Source of the DNA: CAYLLN01 sp964384375
GTDB lineage: Bacteria > Planctomycetota > Planctomycetia > Pirellulales > Pirellulaceae
NCBI GenBank assembly: GCA_964384375.1
Contig: CAYLLN010000007.1
Location: 1-64,000, forward strand
Length of the DNA: 64,000 bases
Direction: 5' to 3'
The position numbers and the translations under genes were made by a program. The stretch's first letter is position 1. Each line of letters starts with the position of its first letter. Positions 7,631-16,045 of the stretch are shown here, one piece after another. The notes below the pieces were generated by a model that saw only the letters and a program-made list of their open reading frames with translations, had not been told where the DNA came from and did no database searches.

Positions 7631-9589
7631 TTAGGGAACCGGCTTGGCAAACAAATCGCTCGGCACTTCCGTCAGGACGCGAGCCTGGCTTGTCACGACC
7701 GACAAGTCCGACTGCTCAGCCAATCCGCGAACGAGCGTGCGGCGAGTGGGCAACATGAGCCCCTCCAGCGGCCGGAACTCGGTGTAAATCGTGCTCGGGA
7801 TCGGTTCGTCGTTGTCGATCCCCACGCCCGACTTGAGCAGTTCGATGTGTGGCTGACCGACAGTTCCGGTCACACTGAGCCAGACAAACAATTGCTCGCT
7901 CGATGGCTCGGTCGCCGACAGCCGGTAGCACAGTCGTCGCTGGGCCTTGTCGGAACCGTCGAGCGCCAATTGCCCCCACTGTCCGAGCGAATCGGCGGCG
8001 AGCAGGCCGGCCAACGTCGCTCCCTGGGCAAAGTGCGGATCGCGGAGGGCCTTGCCCAGCGTCACTTCCTGCGTTTCCTTGCTGGGCGACTGCAGCCAGC
8101 ATTTATCGCCGTCGCAAACGACTGTCGTCCGCTTGCCGTCAATCTCGTAGGTGGCGCTGACGCGTTTGCCAGCAGCAATCGTCAGGGTCTGCTTGCCAAC
8201 GAGATCGGCCCCGCGAAAGATCTCCGACTGGATCGCGATACCGGCGATCGGCGATTTGGCAGCCCCAGCAGCTTCGCGCCAGCGAGTGAGAATTTGCCCG
8301 GCAATCGCCCGGTTCAACTCCACGTCGCGAATCTTCCCCGCCTCCCCGAGCACCAGCTTGGGCCGCTGCGGCATGGGCATTGGTTGCGGCATGGGGGGCA
8401 TCGGCTGGGGCGCTGCTGGCTTATCGCCCGGTTTGCTATCTGTGGGCTTGGGTTCTGCGGGCTTTTCCTTGGCCGGCTTGTTTTCCGCTGGTTTTTCTTC
8501 GCTCGGTTTCTCCGCGGGCTTTTCAGCGGGCTTTTCTTCCGCCGGCTTCTCCATCGGCTTGACGATCGGTTCATACGGCAACGATGTCAGCCGGACGTGG
8601 GCCGTCTGCTGCTTGCCGTCGCGTTCCCAGGTGACTTCAACGGGCCAGCCGGCGGGATAGAGCGTGATGAGGTTGGTGAACTGGTTGGTGCTGGTGATGG
8701 GCGTCCCCTCAAACGCGACCAGCTTGTCGCCGAGTTGCAACCCTGCCTTCGCGATGGGTGAATCGAGATTGACCGTGTGGCAGATCACACCCGCCTGCCG
8801 GTTGCCGAAGACGGCGTCGAGCGTGCCGTGCTGGGCGACTTTGGTGGCGAGCAACTCCGGAATGAACAGCTTCACCTGGTTTGACGAGATCGCGTAACCC
8901 AGACCGACGTTCACGCGGCCCCGCTCCTCGAAGCTGCCGCGGCCGTTGATGCCGATCACTTGTCCGCGGAGATTGAACAGAGGCCCGCCGGAATTGCCTG
9001 GGTTGATCGAGCTATCGACCTGGATGCAATCGCCATAGACCAGTTGGTTCATGCCGGAACCTTCCTGGTAGCGATGCACGCCGCTGACGATGCCGAGCGT
9101 GACCGTGGGCCGCTGGTCTTCGGCGAGCGTGAACGGGTTTCCCATCGCCATCGCCCAGTCGCCGACGCGGGTAGCATTGCTGTCGCCGATCGGAGCCACG
9201 GGAAACTGGTCTTTGCCCGTGAGCTGGATAATTGCCACGTCGCCGCCCGGATCGGTGCCGATCAGCTTCCAGCGATAGAGCTTGCCGTCGGCCAAACCCG
9301 CCCAGCCGTTGTCTCCCGCGGCCGCAACGACGTGGTGATTCGTCAGCGCGTAGCCGGCCGGATCGTACAAGACGCCGCTGCCGCCACCCCCCCGGTCGTT
9401 GCCGTAAACCGCGACCACCGCGCCATAGACCGAGTCGATCGCCTGAATGCGAGCGGCTTCCGCAGCGCGGACGGAAGCAAAGTCATCGGGCGAGATGGTC
9501 GGTTCGGCAGCACGCACGGAGAACGTCGCGAGAATGGCCACAAAGAACACGAGAAGGCACGAGAAGTATGCCAAGGTCCGGGCGATCAT
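7631..9589 (-). CDS. HtrA/DegP-like serine protease with PDZ and C-terminal extension, triad intact
   Basis: A 652-residue envelope protease of the S1C (HtrA) family, presumed to cleave misfolded or specific exported proteins. It has a signal peptide (about 1-28) and a trypsin-like domain with His86 in TNHHVV, Asp117 in GGDVAII and Ser200 in NPGNSGGPL. A PDZ domain follows (about 245-340). Then comes a Lys/Pro/Glu repeat linker (about 355-415, motifs EKPAEKPAE) and a C-terminal domain of about 235 residues that I do not recognise; HtrA proteins are usually 350-500 residues. It is the only one of three adjacent paralogues with a full triad. Its signal peptide coding sequence overlaps one arm of an inverted repeat. 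Confidence 0.92.
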   Translation of the reverse strand: MIARTLAYFSCLLVFFVAILATFSVRAAEPTISPDDFASVRAAEAARIQAIDSVYGAVVAVYGNDRGGGGSGVLYDPAGYALTNHHVVAAAGDNGWAGLADGKLYRWKLIGTDPGGDVAIIQLTGKDQFPVAPIGDSNATRVGDWAMAMGNPFTLAEDQRPTVTLGIVSGVHRYQEGSGMNQLVYGDCIQVDSSINPGNSGGPLFNLRGQVIGINGRGSFEERGRVNVGLGYAISSNQVKLFIPELLATKVAQHGTLDAVFGNRQAGVICHTVNLDSPIAKAGLQLGDKLVAFEGTPITSTNQFTNLITLYPAGWPVEVTWERDGKQQTAHVRLTSLPYEPIVKPMEKPAEEKPAEKPAEKPSEEKPAENKPAKEKPAEPKPTDSKPGDKPAAPQPMPPMPQPMPMPQRPKLVLGEAGKIRDVELNRAIAGQILTRWREAAGAAKSPIAGIAIQSEIFRGADLVGKQTLTIAAGKRVSATYEIDGKRTTVVCDGDKCWLQSPSKETQEVTLGKALRDPHFAQGATLAGLLAADSLGQWGQLALDGSDKAQRRLCYRLSATEPSSEQLFVWLSVTGTVGQPHIELLKSGVGIDNDEPIPSTIYTEFRPLEGLMLPTRRTLVRGLAEQSDLSVVTSQARVLTEVPSDLFAKPVP

Positions 9590-9617
9590 CTTTGTGCCTT
9601 TTTGTGCTTCTTGTGGC
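9536..9617. repeat. Imperfect inverted repeat spanning the start of the HtrA-like gene
   Basis: The left arm 9536-9566 (GGCCACAAAGAACACGAGAA and on) and the reverse complement of the right arm 9590-9617 (AGCCACAAGAAGCACAAAAA and on) match at about 20 of 26 aligned positions. All mismatches are A/G transitions. The arms are separated by about 23 bases. The right arm lies just upstream of the ATG on the coding strand; the left arm encodes the hydrophobic core of the signal peptide. It looks like a mobile or amplified palindromic repeat that now supplies coding sequence. Confidence 0.65.
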
Positions 9618-9646
9618 TAAATCCAATGACTTCAAAAAACGCGTCT

Positions 9647-10870
9647 CTACTTCGCCTTGATCAGCCGCACTTCGCACCAGTTCGCGTGGTCCGCCAGGTC
9701 CAAATCCGCGCCGGGCTCAACCAGCAGCGTCACTTCGCTCACCCGGGCGATTTCGACCGAAATTTCTTGCGGCGGTTCGTTCCCCTTCACGCGCTTGGTG
9801 AATAGCGGCTGACCGTCACCCAGCACCGTGAAGACGCAGTCCCCCTTGCCGCCGGTCCCCGCGTCGATGCCGATCACCGCGGCGAGCGTGTCGTACTTGC
9901 CGCCGGCTGCAAACGTGAGCGACGAGCGGGCATGCACACCGATCCCTTTGTCGAACGTCTTCGTGCCGAGCACCAGCGGCTTGCCCATGACGTTTTTGTC
10001 CCGCTGCCACGGCCGGCTGCTGGTGACGATCGTCCCCTCGTCCACTGCCGCGGGCTTGAGGTCCGAAAGGAACGCGATGCGGCTGGAGCGGACATCCACG
10101 CGGCTGACAGCCGACCACGGGAAGGCGACCTTGCCGCCGCCGAGGAGCTCCAGCGTCGCCTGGCCATCACTCAAGTTGGTCAGATCCCCCGCCAGCCGCG
10201 AGCCGTCGCGCAGAGCGACGAGACAGCGTGTCGGATCATCCTCGGCAGCCGCCTGCGCCACGACGATGCCGTAAAGCTGGCCTCGCGGGAGCGTTCGCTC
10301 GGCTCCCTCGAACTGAAACGTCAGTTGCTCGGGCGTCAGCGAGACGATCAGGCCCGCGATGCTGTCGTACTTGTCATCCACCTTGAAAAAGATGCGGTCG
10401 GCATCGGCGGCTGGAGCAGCGAGTGCCTTGTCGAATTCGGGATTGGCCGTCGCCGGCTCGAAGCGGACGGCGCGCACCACGTCGATCGGCAGCGACAACT
10501 TTTCTCCCAGTGACCACTCAATCTGGCATTTGTCGTCGCCAATTGCGACCGAGCGGCCGCCCACGAGTCCGCCACCGCGAAGTTCGACAGCAATCGTCGG
10601 CTTCTCCGGCGTTTGAGCTGGGCCGGGCAGATCGATCCGACGCAAATCGTCGAGCGAAAGGTCCGCAGGCAATCCTTCGCCGGAGAGCTTGCCGTCGGCA
10701 ATCGAGAACGACGGCGTGGCGACGGACTGGCCATCAAGCAGCGTCAACTTGATCCCCGTCGCGGGTTGCTGAGCGACTGCACACTGCACGACAGCAACTT
10801 GCAAACCAAGCGTCGCCGTCAGCAAAACCAAAACGAGCCGCGGAATGCGCATGGCACTAGAAGCGTTCAT
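9647..10870 (-). CDS. Secreted protein with C-terminal NPCBM (novel putative carbohydrate-binding module) domain
   Basis: A 407-residue exported protein. An N-terminal signal peptide (about 1-34) is followed by repeated beta-rich segments containing LTLLDGQSV, VELRGGGLVGG and VALRDGSRLAGDL. The last about 150 residues fit the NPCBM/NEW2 domain, with the landmark FDKGIGVHARSSLTF and the Asp/Gly-rich stretch IGIDAGTGGKGDCVF. This domain is common in planctomycete secreted proteins and is thought to bind glycans. The ATG at 10870 is chosen as the start closest to a typical signal peptide. It precedes the trypsin-fold genes on the same strand and could be their first co-transcribed gene, 57 bases away. 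Confidence 0.85.
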   Translation of the reverse strand: MNASSAMRIPRLVLVLLTATLGLQVAVVQCAVAQQPATGIKLTLLDGQSVATPSFSIADGKLSGEGLPADLSLDDLRRIDLPGPAQTPEKPTIAVELRGGGLVGGRSVAIGDDKCQIEWSLGEKLSLPIDVVRAVRFEPATANPEFDKALAAPAADADRIFFKVDDKYDSIAGLIVSLTPEQLTFQFEGAERTLPRGQLYGIVVAQAAAEDDPTRCLVALRDGSRLAGDLTNLSDGQATLELLGGGKVAFPWSAVSRVDVRSSRIAFLSDLKPAAVDEGTIVTSSRPWQRDKNVMGKPLVLGTKTFDKGIGVHARSSLTFAAGGKYDTLAAVIGIDAGTGGKGDCVFTVLGDGQPLFTKRVKGNEPPQEISVEIARVSEVTLLVEPGADLDLADHANWCEVRLIKAK

Positions 10871-10930
10871 CCCCTCATCATACACACCGCGCTGGCGGAA
10901 AGCCTGTCACCGTGTAACAGGCTGTCAACT

Positions 10931-12001
10931 TTACCCTTCCGAATCGTCATCGAAGCTCTTGTAGTACTGCTCGATGAGCTGCTGGTAACGGGCGGGGAAC
11001 TTCTCTTTGATCGCGCTATAGACCGGATCACGTTCCTTGTCGCGGAGTTGGCTCCAGGGACTCTGCGGGCCGCCACGCTGCAGACGCTTCACGGTGTCTC
11101 CATCGGTCCCCTTGCTGCCGCCACCGGAGGTGCCCCCTTGGCCCTGACCTTCACCTTGGCCTTGGCTCTCTCCCTCACTCCCCTTCCCTTGGCTCTTCTT
11201 CTGCCCGCTGCCGGAGCCGCCACCTTTGCAGTTGCACTCGCGCTCTTCCGCTTCTTTGATCAGCTTGGCGAGGATTTCGATAATCTTGTCCTGCTGCTGG
11301 CGAGTGTCGTTGCCGGTGTCTTCGAGCGAGAGTTTTCGACGGCTGAATTCCATCCGAAGCGACACGTCGGAGAGCGTCCCCTCGGCAAACAGCTTGAGCT
11401 GCTCCAGTTGGCGGAACGCCCCAATCCGCATCCGCTCGGGAGCTTCGGGATACATGGCAAGGAACTTCGTCAACGTGTCGGTCGCTTCCTTGTGCCTCAG
11501 CAGGGCGACTTCGGCCACGCCGCGGAGAAACAGCACTTCACCGCCATGCGTGTTCTGACCAGCCCATTTCCCTTGCAGGTCGTCGAGGAGCGGCAGCGAA
11601 TCCTCAAATCGCTCGTCGAGCAGATACGCCCGTGCGAGGAAGTACGAAGCATCGGCCGCGACGTAAGGATTCTTCCCGTCTCGAAGTGCCGAGAGGCCCG
11701 TGATTGCTGCGCCGAGGTTCTCCTCGCCAAGCGCCGTCAGAGCGTCCTTGTATTCGGGATACAGCACGCGGAGCACTTCGGTGATCGCCACCGACTTTCC
11801 TTCCATGTCGATCCGCAGGGCGGTCACGATCTCCGCCGCAGCCTTCCGCTTGTCGGCGGGGACCGACTCGTCCCCCTGCACCGACGCGACGAACTGATCG
11901 AGTACCTGGTCGATGCTAGCAGCGGTATCGGCTCCGTAAGCCGAGCCACACACCACCGAACCGAACAACACCACTGCCCAGGCCGTGCGTCGCGTCAACA
12001 T
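10931..12001 (-). CDS. Secreted helical (TPR-like) protein with Gly/Ser/Gln-rich segment
   Basis: A 356-residue exported protein of unknown function. A signal peptide (about 1-24, ending in GSAYGA) is followed by helical repeats resembling TPRs, for example DASYFLARAYLLDERFEDSLPLLDDL and GEVLFLRGVAEVALL. A Gly/Ser/Gln/Lys-rich low-complexity stretch follows (about 265-310). The C-terminus has the conserved-looking motif SPWSQLRDKERDPVYSAI and ends acidic. I chose the ATG at 12001 because GAGG precedes it by about five bases. It follows the coiled-coil gene at 12126-14204 on the same strand with a 124-base gap, so the two may form one unit. It is likely periplasmic. Confidence 0.72.
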   Translation of the reverse strand: MLTRRTAWAVVLFGSVVCGSAYGADTAASIDQVLDQFVASVQGDESVPADKRKAAAEIVTALRIDMEGKSVAITEVLRVLYPEYKDALTALGEENLGAAITGLSALRDGKNPYVAADASYFLARAYLLDERFEDSLPLLDDLQGKWAGQNTHGGEVLFLRGVAEVALLRHKEATDTLTKFLAMYPEAPERMRIGAFRQLEQLKLFAEGTLSDVSLRMEFSRRKLSLEDTGNDTRQQQDKIIEILAKLIKEAEERECNCKGGGSGSGQKKSQGKGSEGESQGQGEGQGQGGTSGGGSKGTDGDTVKRLQRGGPQSPWSQLRDKERDPVYSAIKEKFPARYQQLIEQYYKSFDDDSEG

Positions 12002-12125
12002 AGGCACCTCTCGCAGGAAAATCCCACTTCGCGTGGGGAAGACTGCTCTTTGAACCTTCGTAAAGGGTATCGGTTTCGGAAACCGGTTGCAAACGGAATT
12101 GTTACACAGGAACTGCGAAAACCAC

Positions 12126-14204
12126 CTACTGCCCTCGCTCCAGAATCTTGATCGTCATTTCCGCAATCTCGGCCTGGCGGCGGGCGATCGTTTCCGCGTC
12201 CGTCTTCAGATTCTCGGGAAGCGGGGCTTCTTTGGGACGGGCCGTTTCGATGGCTGCCGTCCGGCGATTGATCCGCATCTGAGCCGCCCGGAGCAACTTT
12301 AGCTCAGCGGAGTTTGGCAAGAGCGGTGGCTCACCACCTCCGCCACCTCCACCACCCCCCGAACCTTCCTTCTGCTGCTGGGCCTGCTGTAGAGCCTCGA
12401 TCAGCTCTTCGAGCGTCGTTTCGATTTCTTTCTGCAGCGTGTTCGTGTACGCATCCGTCTTAGCCGCGTCGAGCAGTTGCTTCACCGCCAAGAGGTCGTC
12501 GCGAACCTGTTCCACTACGTCCGGGAAGACGACGCTCGTTCCGTCGTCGATGATGATCTCCAAGGCCTGCTGAGCCGCTTCGGCCAGCCCCCCTTCTTCC
12601 TTAGCGACTGCACCCAGAGCCAGCCGATCGGTCCGCTTCAGTTCTCCGTCGGCCTGACGCTTCTTCTCAAAGACGGCCGTATCGAGCGTTGCCTTCTGCT
12701 GGCGGGCGAGCATCTCGCGGAACCGCCCTTCAAGGCGAGCCAGCTTTTCGAGCTGCGTCTCTTCGCGCAACTGCGCGAGGCGTTCCTCAATCTCTTGCAA
12801 GGCTTCTTCAAGTTCCTTGATCGCCTTTCCCTGCTGACGGCTGGCGTCATTGGGATCCTGTTTCCGCAAGTCGCCCGACGCCTGCTTCATGGATTTCTGC
12901 GCCTGCGCCACTTTAGCTTGACCCGGTTGAGGCTTGCCGCCCCCTTGACCACCTTCTTGGCCAGGCATGGGACTTCCGCCCGATTTGCTGCTGGCTTCCT
13001 GCATTTTCTCTTCGAGCTTGGCCGTTTGATTGCCAATGTCATCCTGCTTCTTGGCCATCTTCTCGAAGGCCTCGGGCGGGAGCGACGCGATTCGCGACTG
13101 TTCCTTCTTTAGTTCGCCGAGGGCCTTTTCAAGGTTTTGCAAAGCGGTTTTCTCGTCGTCCTGGGCGGCCTTTCCCTTCCCTTCCTGCAAGCTCTTTTCC
13201 GCCGCCTTCTGATTCTCAACCGCCTGCCGCAACGGCTTCTCGCCGGGTTCCAGTGGGCGATTGTTCGGCTTGGGCTGCGAACCCTCGCTGGGCGAGCCCT
13301 CCGAACCCTCACTTCCCTCGCCTGGTTTGCCTTCACCGGGTTTGCTCTCACTAGGTTTTCCTTCTCCCGGCTTACCTTCGCTTGGCTTCCCTTCTCCGGG
13401 TTTGCTGCCTTCCGCTGGCGCTGCACCCTCGCCCGGCTTGGGTTCCTCAAACGGACCCTTCTCGTCGCCCGCTTCCTTCGCGATTTGATTGGCGACGTCT
13501 TCGGCCTTCTTCCGGGCGTCCCCCTGTTGGCCGGCGATCTTGCCTAAACCTTGAATGCCCTCGGTGCGGGCGTTTTCCGTTGCTTGGATCACGTCCTTCT
13601 GGGCGGCAATGGCGTTTTCGAGCGCCTTGATCTTCGCCTGCAGGTCGGCCTGCGTCTTTTCCTTGTTAGCGATCTTGTCGCTCTCGCGCTTCTCCCCTTT
13701 CTCCTGGCCAAGGATATTTTCGATCTGCTTCTTCCACTCGCTGAGCCGCTCGAATTCCTCGCGGGCCTTGTCCTTGTCGCTCTTTTCGTCGAGCAGGATT
13801 TCAAGGAGCGTGCGGATGTCGTTTAGAACGGCCCGCTGCCCGTCGGTTGCCGTGTCGAGCTTGGCCTGGTCGAGCAGCTTGGTGATGTCCCCCATCCGCT
13901 GTTGCAGGAGCAGTTCCTTGGCCTTGTTGTAGGTCTCTTCCAGCCGTTTCGCCCGATCGGGTTCGGTCTGTTCCAGCGACTGGCGGAGGCTGCGGAACTT
14001 GCGTTCAAGCTCCTCCATCATCCGCTCGACCCGGTGCTGACGAACGCCCAGCGACGACGTTCCCGCAGCGGGCGTGCCTGCCGCCGGAGCACTCGCCGCG
14101 GGGGGCGTCGCCGGAGAAGCAGGAGGCGTTGTTCCTTGCCCCCACGCCAACAGGGGGAGTGCCACAAAACAGAGAATCCACACCCAGACAGCAGATCGCG
14201 ACAT
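12126..14204 (-). CDS. Large secreted coiled-coil protein with Lys/Pro/Gly/Glu repeats
   Basis: A 692-residue exported protein with no recognised enzyme domain. After the signal peptide (about 1-24) there is a long charged coiled coil (about 60-240). A low-complexity repeat region follows, with motifs such as GEGKPSEGKPGEGKPSE (coded at about 13261-13445). A second coiled-coil/helical part runs to the C-terminus with a run of glycines (near 620) and ends in IAEMTIKILERGQ. Composition suggests an extended structural or scaffolding protein of the periplasm. It is transcribed divergently from the ExbB/ExbD locus, with a 234-base shared upstream region. The downstream helical gene probably belongs with it. 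Confidence 0.72.
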   Translation of the reverse strand: MSRSAVWVWILCFVALPLLAWGQGTTPPASPATPPAASAPAAGTPAAGTSSLGVRQHRVERMMEELERKFRSLRQSLEQTEPDRAKRLEETYNKAKELLLQQRMGDITKLLDQAKLDTATDGQRAVLNDIRTLLEILLDEKSDKDKAREEFERLSEWKKQIENILGQEKGEKRESDKIANKEKTQADLQAKIKALENAIAAQKDVIQATENARTEGIQGLGKIAGQQGDARKKAEDVANQIAKEAGDEKGPFEEPKPGEGAAPAEGSKPGEGKPSEGKPGEGKPSESKPGEGKPGEGSEGSEGSPSEGSQPKPNNRPLEPGEKPLRQAVENQKAAEKSLQEGKGKAAQDDEKTALQNLEKALGELKKEQSRIASLPPEAFEKMAKKQDDIGNQTAKLEEKMQEASSKSGGSPMPGQEGGQGGGKPQPGQAKVAQAQKSMKQASGDLRKQDPNDASRQQGKAIKELEEALQEIEERLAQLREETQLEKLARLEGRFREMLARQQKATLDTAVFEKKRQADGELKRTDRLALGAVAKEEGGLAEAAQQALEIIIDDGTSVVFPDVVEQVRDDLLAVKQLLDAAKTDAYTNTLQKEIETTLEELIEALQQAQQQKEGSGGGGGGGGGEPPLLPNSAELKLLRAAQMRINRRTAAIETARPKEAPLPENLKTDAETIARRQAEIAEMTIKILERGQ

Positions 14205-14295
14205 GATCGGTCCTCGCAATTCGGGCCAGCGGCTGAGCCGAGGAGTTTCCCCGCCCTTAGTCCCCGCTGGGCCCGCGGAAGTTCACGTAACCTCT

Positions 14296-14324
14296 AATAT
14301 GACGATCTACGATGGCAAAGGCAA
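14296..14324 (-). promoter_or_regulatory. Possible sigma-70-type promoter for the leftward coiled-coil gene
   Basis: On the minus strand TTGCCT (14324-14319) and CATATT (14301-14296) are 17 bases apart, each matching four of six consensus bases. They lie about 90 bases before the ATG at 14204. This is a sequence match only. Confidence 0.3.
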
Positions 14325-14360
14325 AGCGAGGGAGTGTAAAATCCATAACTTGCCGGTTTG

Positions 14361-14390
14361 TTGACTTACTTTGGTCGTCCCGGCTAGCAT
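14361..14390 (+). promoter_or_regulatory. Possible sigma-70-type promoter for the ExbB/ExbD locus
   Basis: TTGACT (14361-14366) and TAGCAT (14385-14390) are separated by 18 bases, about 50 bases upstream of the ATG at 14439. The -35 hexamer matches five of six consensus bases and the -10 four of six. It is the best promoter-like pair in the divergent region. Confidence 0.45.
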
Positions 14391-14438
14391 CAACCGTAGC
14401 GCCGTTTCCGCAGATTCAGCCATGCTTGGCACGGAAGT

Positions 14439-16031
14439 ATGACTTTTCCTCGTTTTACCGTCGTCCTGACATGTGCCCTGGTCGCAGTCCCCGCATGCGT
14501 CGGCCGGGCGGTGACCCCCGACAGTCCTGAGGTGGTGGCTGTCATCAACCGCGGCCTCGCGTTTCTCGAAAGTTCGCAGGCGGAAACTCGATTAGGCGGA
14601 CAGTGCCTCATCGGGCTTTGCATGTTGAAGAATGGCCGGGATCCCAATCATCCCGGCGTCCGAGCCGCAGTGAACATGTGCGTCGGCCAAGCCAAATCGG
14701 CGGGCCACATCGATAACTACAGTCACGGCTTGGCGATTATTTTTCTGTGCGAGCTCGACGCGGCAGCGCATGAAGCCCTGATTCAAACGTACCTCACAGC
14801 CTTACTCAAGAAACAACAAGCAGGGGGTGGTTGGGGTTATATGAACGCCAAAATGGGCGACACCTCCCAAGTGCAGTACGCGACGCTCGGAATTTGGACT
14901 GCGCGAGCTCATGGATTTCAAGTCGATCCGGCGGTCATCGAGCGACTTTGTGCCTATCTCATGCGGACGCAGGATCCGTCCGGCGCCTGGGGCTATCAGG
15001 CCAACGATCCGGGTACTTACACCCGCGTGAATCAGTCCGATGTAAGGCCTTCGCTTGCCGCGGCCGGTCTCGGTTCGCTCTACATTTGTGGCGACATGCT
15101 CGGACTTCACAACCGGCAAGCACAAAAAAAGGAAGAATCGGGGGTGCCCGGAGCGTTGCGCGTCATCGAGGCCAAGGCGGATGCCGAAAAGCGACGCGGC
15201 AAAACGAAGGCAATTGATGAAGGGCTTTGGCGGCGCTACACGGCCGAGGGAAATGCCTGGTTTGACAATCACTTCACCGTTAAAACGGAGAACTACAACC
15301 ACTACTACCTCTACGCTTACGAGAGATACGTTAGCTATCGGGAATTGGCCGAAGGGCGCTTCGAACGTGAGCCCGAGTGGTATCAGAAGGTCTTTGAACA
15401 CCTGCAGTCAACACAGCGCCCGGATGGTGGATGGACGGGACAAGATGTGGATCTCGTCGCAACGACGTTTGCAATCCTCTGCCTCAGTCGCAGTTCCAAG
15501 AAGTCGATCCAGAAAATCAAAGACTTGGGAGAAGGCTCGCTGCTCGGTGGCATGGGCCTGCCCCCAGAAACTGCCGATTTGCAGGAGAAGGATGGCAAGG
15601 TCGTCGAGTCGAAGCTGGCAGGGTCCGTGGATGAATTGCTCGCGATTATTGAGGATCCTGAGAATCCGCAATTGGGAGCCTTGGCTGCCGGCGGTGCGAT
15701 ATCGCTTGATAGCGACGTAACCAAGCGATCGGGGCAAATCACGCGTCTGCGTTCGCTGGTTTCCGCGGGATCGTTCGAGTCCCGTTTAATCGCCGTGAAG
15801 ACCTTGGGGAAGTCACGCGACCTCGATAACGTCCCCATCCTGCTCTACGCACTCACGGACCCTGACCTCCGCATCGTCAGGCAAGCCGATCAAGGCTTGC
15901 GTTTCATCAGCCGCAAGTTTGCCGGCGTCGGTTTACCCGAGGAGCCGATGGCTCATCATGCCAAGGAAGCTCAACAGGCGTGGAAAGAGTGGTTCCTCTC
16001 GATTCGGCCCGATGCGGAACTGATTGACTAA
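14439..16031 (+). CDS. Secreted terpene-cyclase-fold (prenyltransferase/squalene-oxidase repeat) protein
   Basis: A 530-residue exported protein. After the signal peptide (about 1-24) it carries alpha-toroid repeats typical of the prenyltransferase/squalene cyclase fold: RGLAFLESSQ, KKQQAGGGWGYMN, TQDPSGAWGYQ, QSTQRPDGGWTGQD. No DxDD cyclase motif is visible, so it is unlikely to be a squalene cyclase. Planctomycete genomes hold many secreted members of this fold with unknown roles. The last about 130 residues look like HEAT-type repeats (SRLIAVKTLGKSRDLDNV, LRIVRQADQGLRFI). It is the first gene of the eight-gene rightward group and is followed after 14 bases by the TonB-topology protein gene. 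Confidence 0.85.
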   Translation: MTFPRFTVVLTCALVAVPACVGRAVTPDSPEVVAVINRGLAFLESSQAETRLGGQCLIGLCMLKNGRDPNHPGVRAAVNMCVGQAKSAGHIDNYSHGLAIIFLCELDAAAHEALIQTYLTALLKKQQAGGGWGYMNAKMGDTSQVQYATLGIWTARAHGFQVDPAVIERLCAYLMRTQDPSGAWGYQANDPGTYTRVNQSDVRPSLAAAGLGSLYICGDMLGLHNRQAQKKEESGVPGALRVIEAKADAEKRRGKTKAIDEGLWRRYTAEGNAWFDNHFTVKTENYNHYYLYAYERYVSYRELAEGRFEREPEWYQKVFEHLQSTQRPDGGWTGQDVDLVATTFAILCLSRSSKKSIQKIKDLGEGSLLGGMGLPPETADLQEKDGKVVESKLAGSVDELLAIIEDPENPQLGALAAGGAISLDSDVTKRSGQITRLRSLVSAGSFESRLIAVKTLGKSRDLDNVPILLYALTDPDLRIVRQADQGLRFISRKFAGVGLPEEPMAHHAKEAQQAWKEWFLSIRPDAELID

Positions 16032-16045
16032 TCGCCCAGCGAATC

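Noticed and set aside
8413..8555. Tandem repeats that could look like a CRISPR array
   Set aside because: They are short in-frame codon repeats for a Lys/Pro/Glu linker with no spacer structure and no cas genes.
7847..8761. 304-residue + strand reading frame opposite the HtrA-like gene
   Set aside because: It mirrors the protease gene including the Lys/Pro repeat and has no independent features.
14439..16031. Calling the cyclase-fold protein a squalene-hopene cyclase
   Set aside because: No DxDD motif, export signal present and HEAT-like tail; only the fold is supported.
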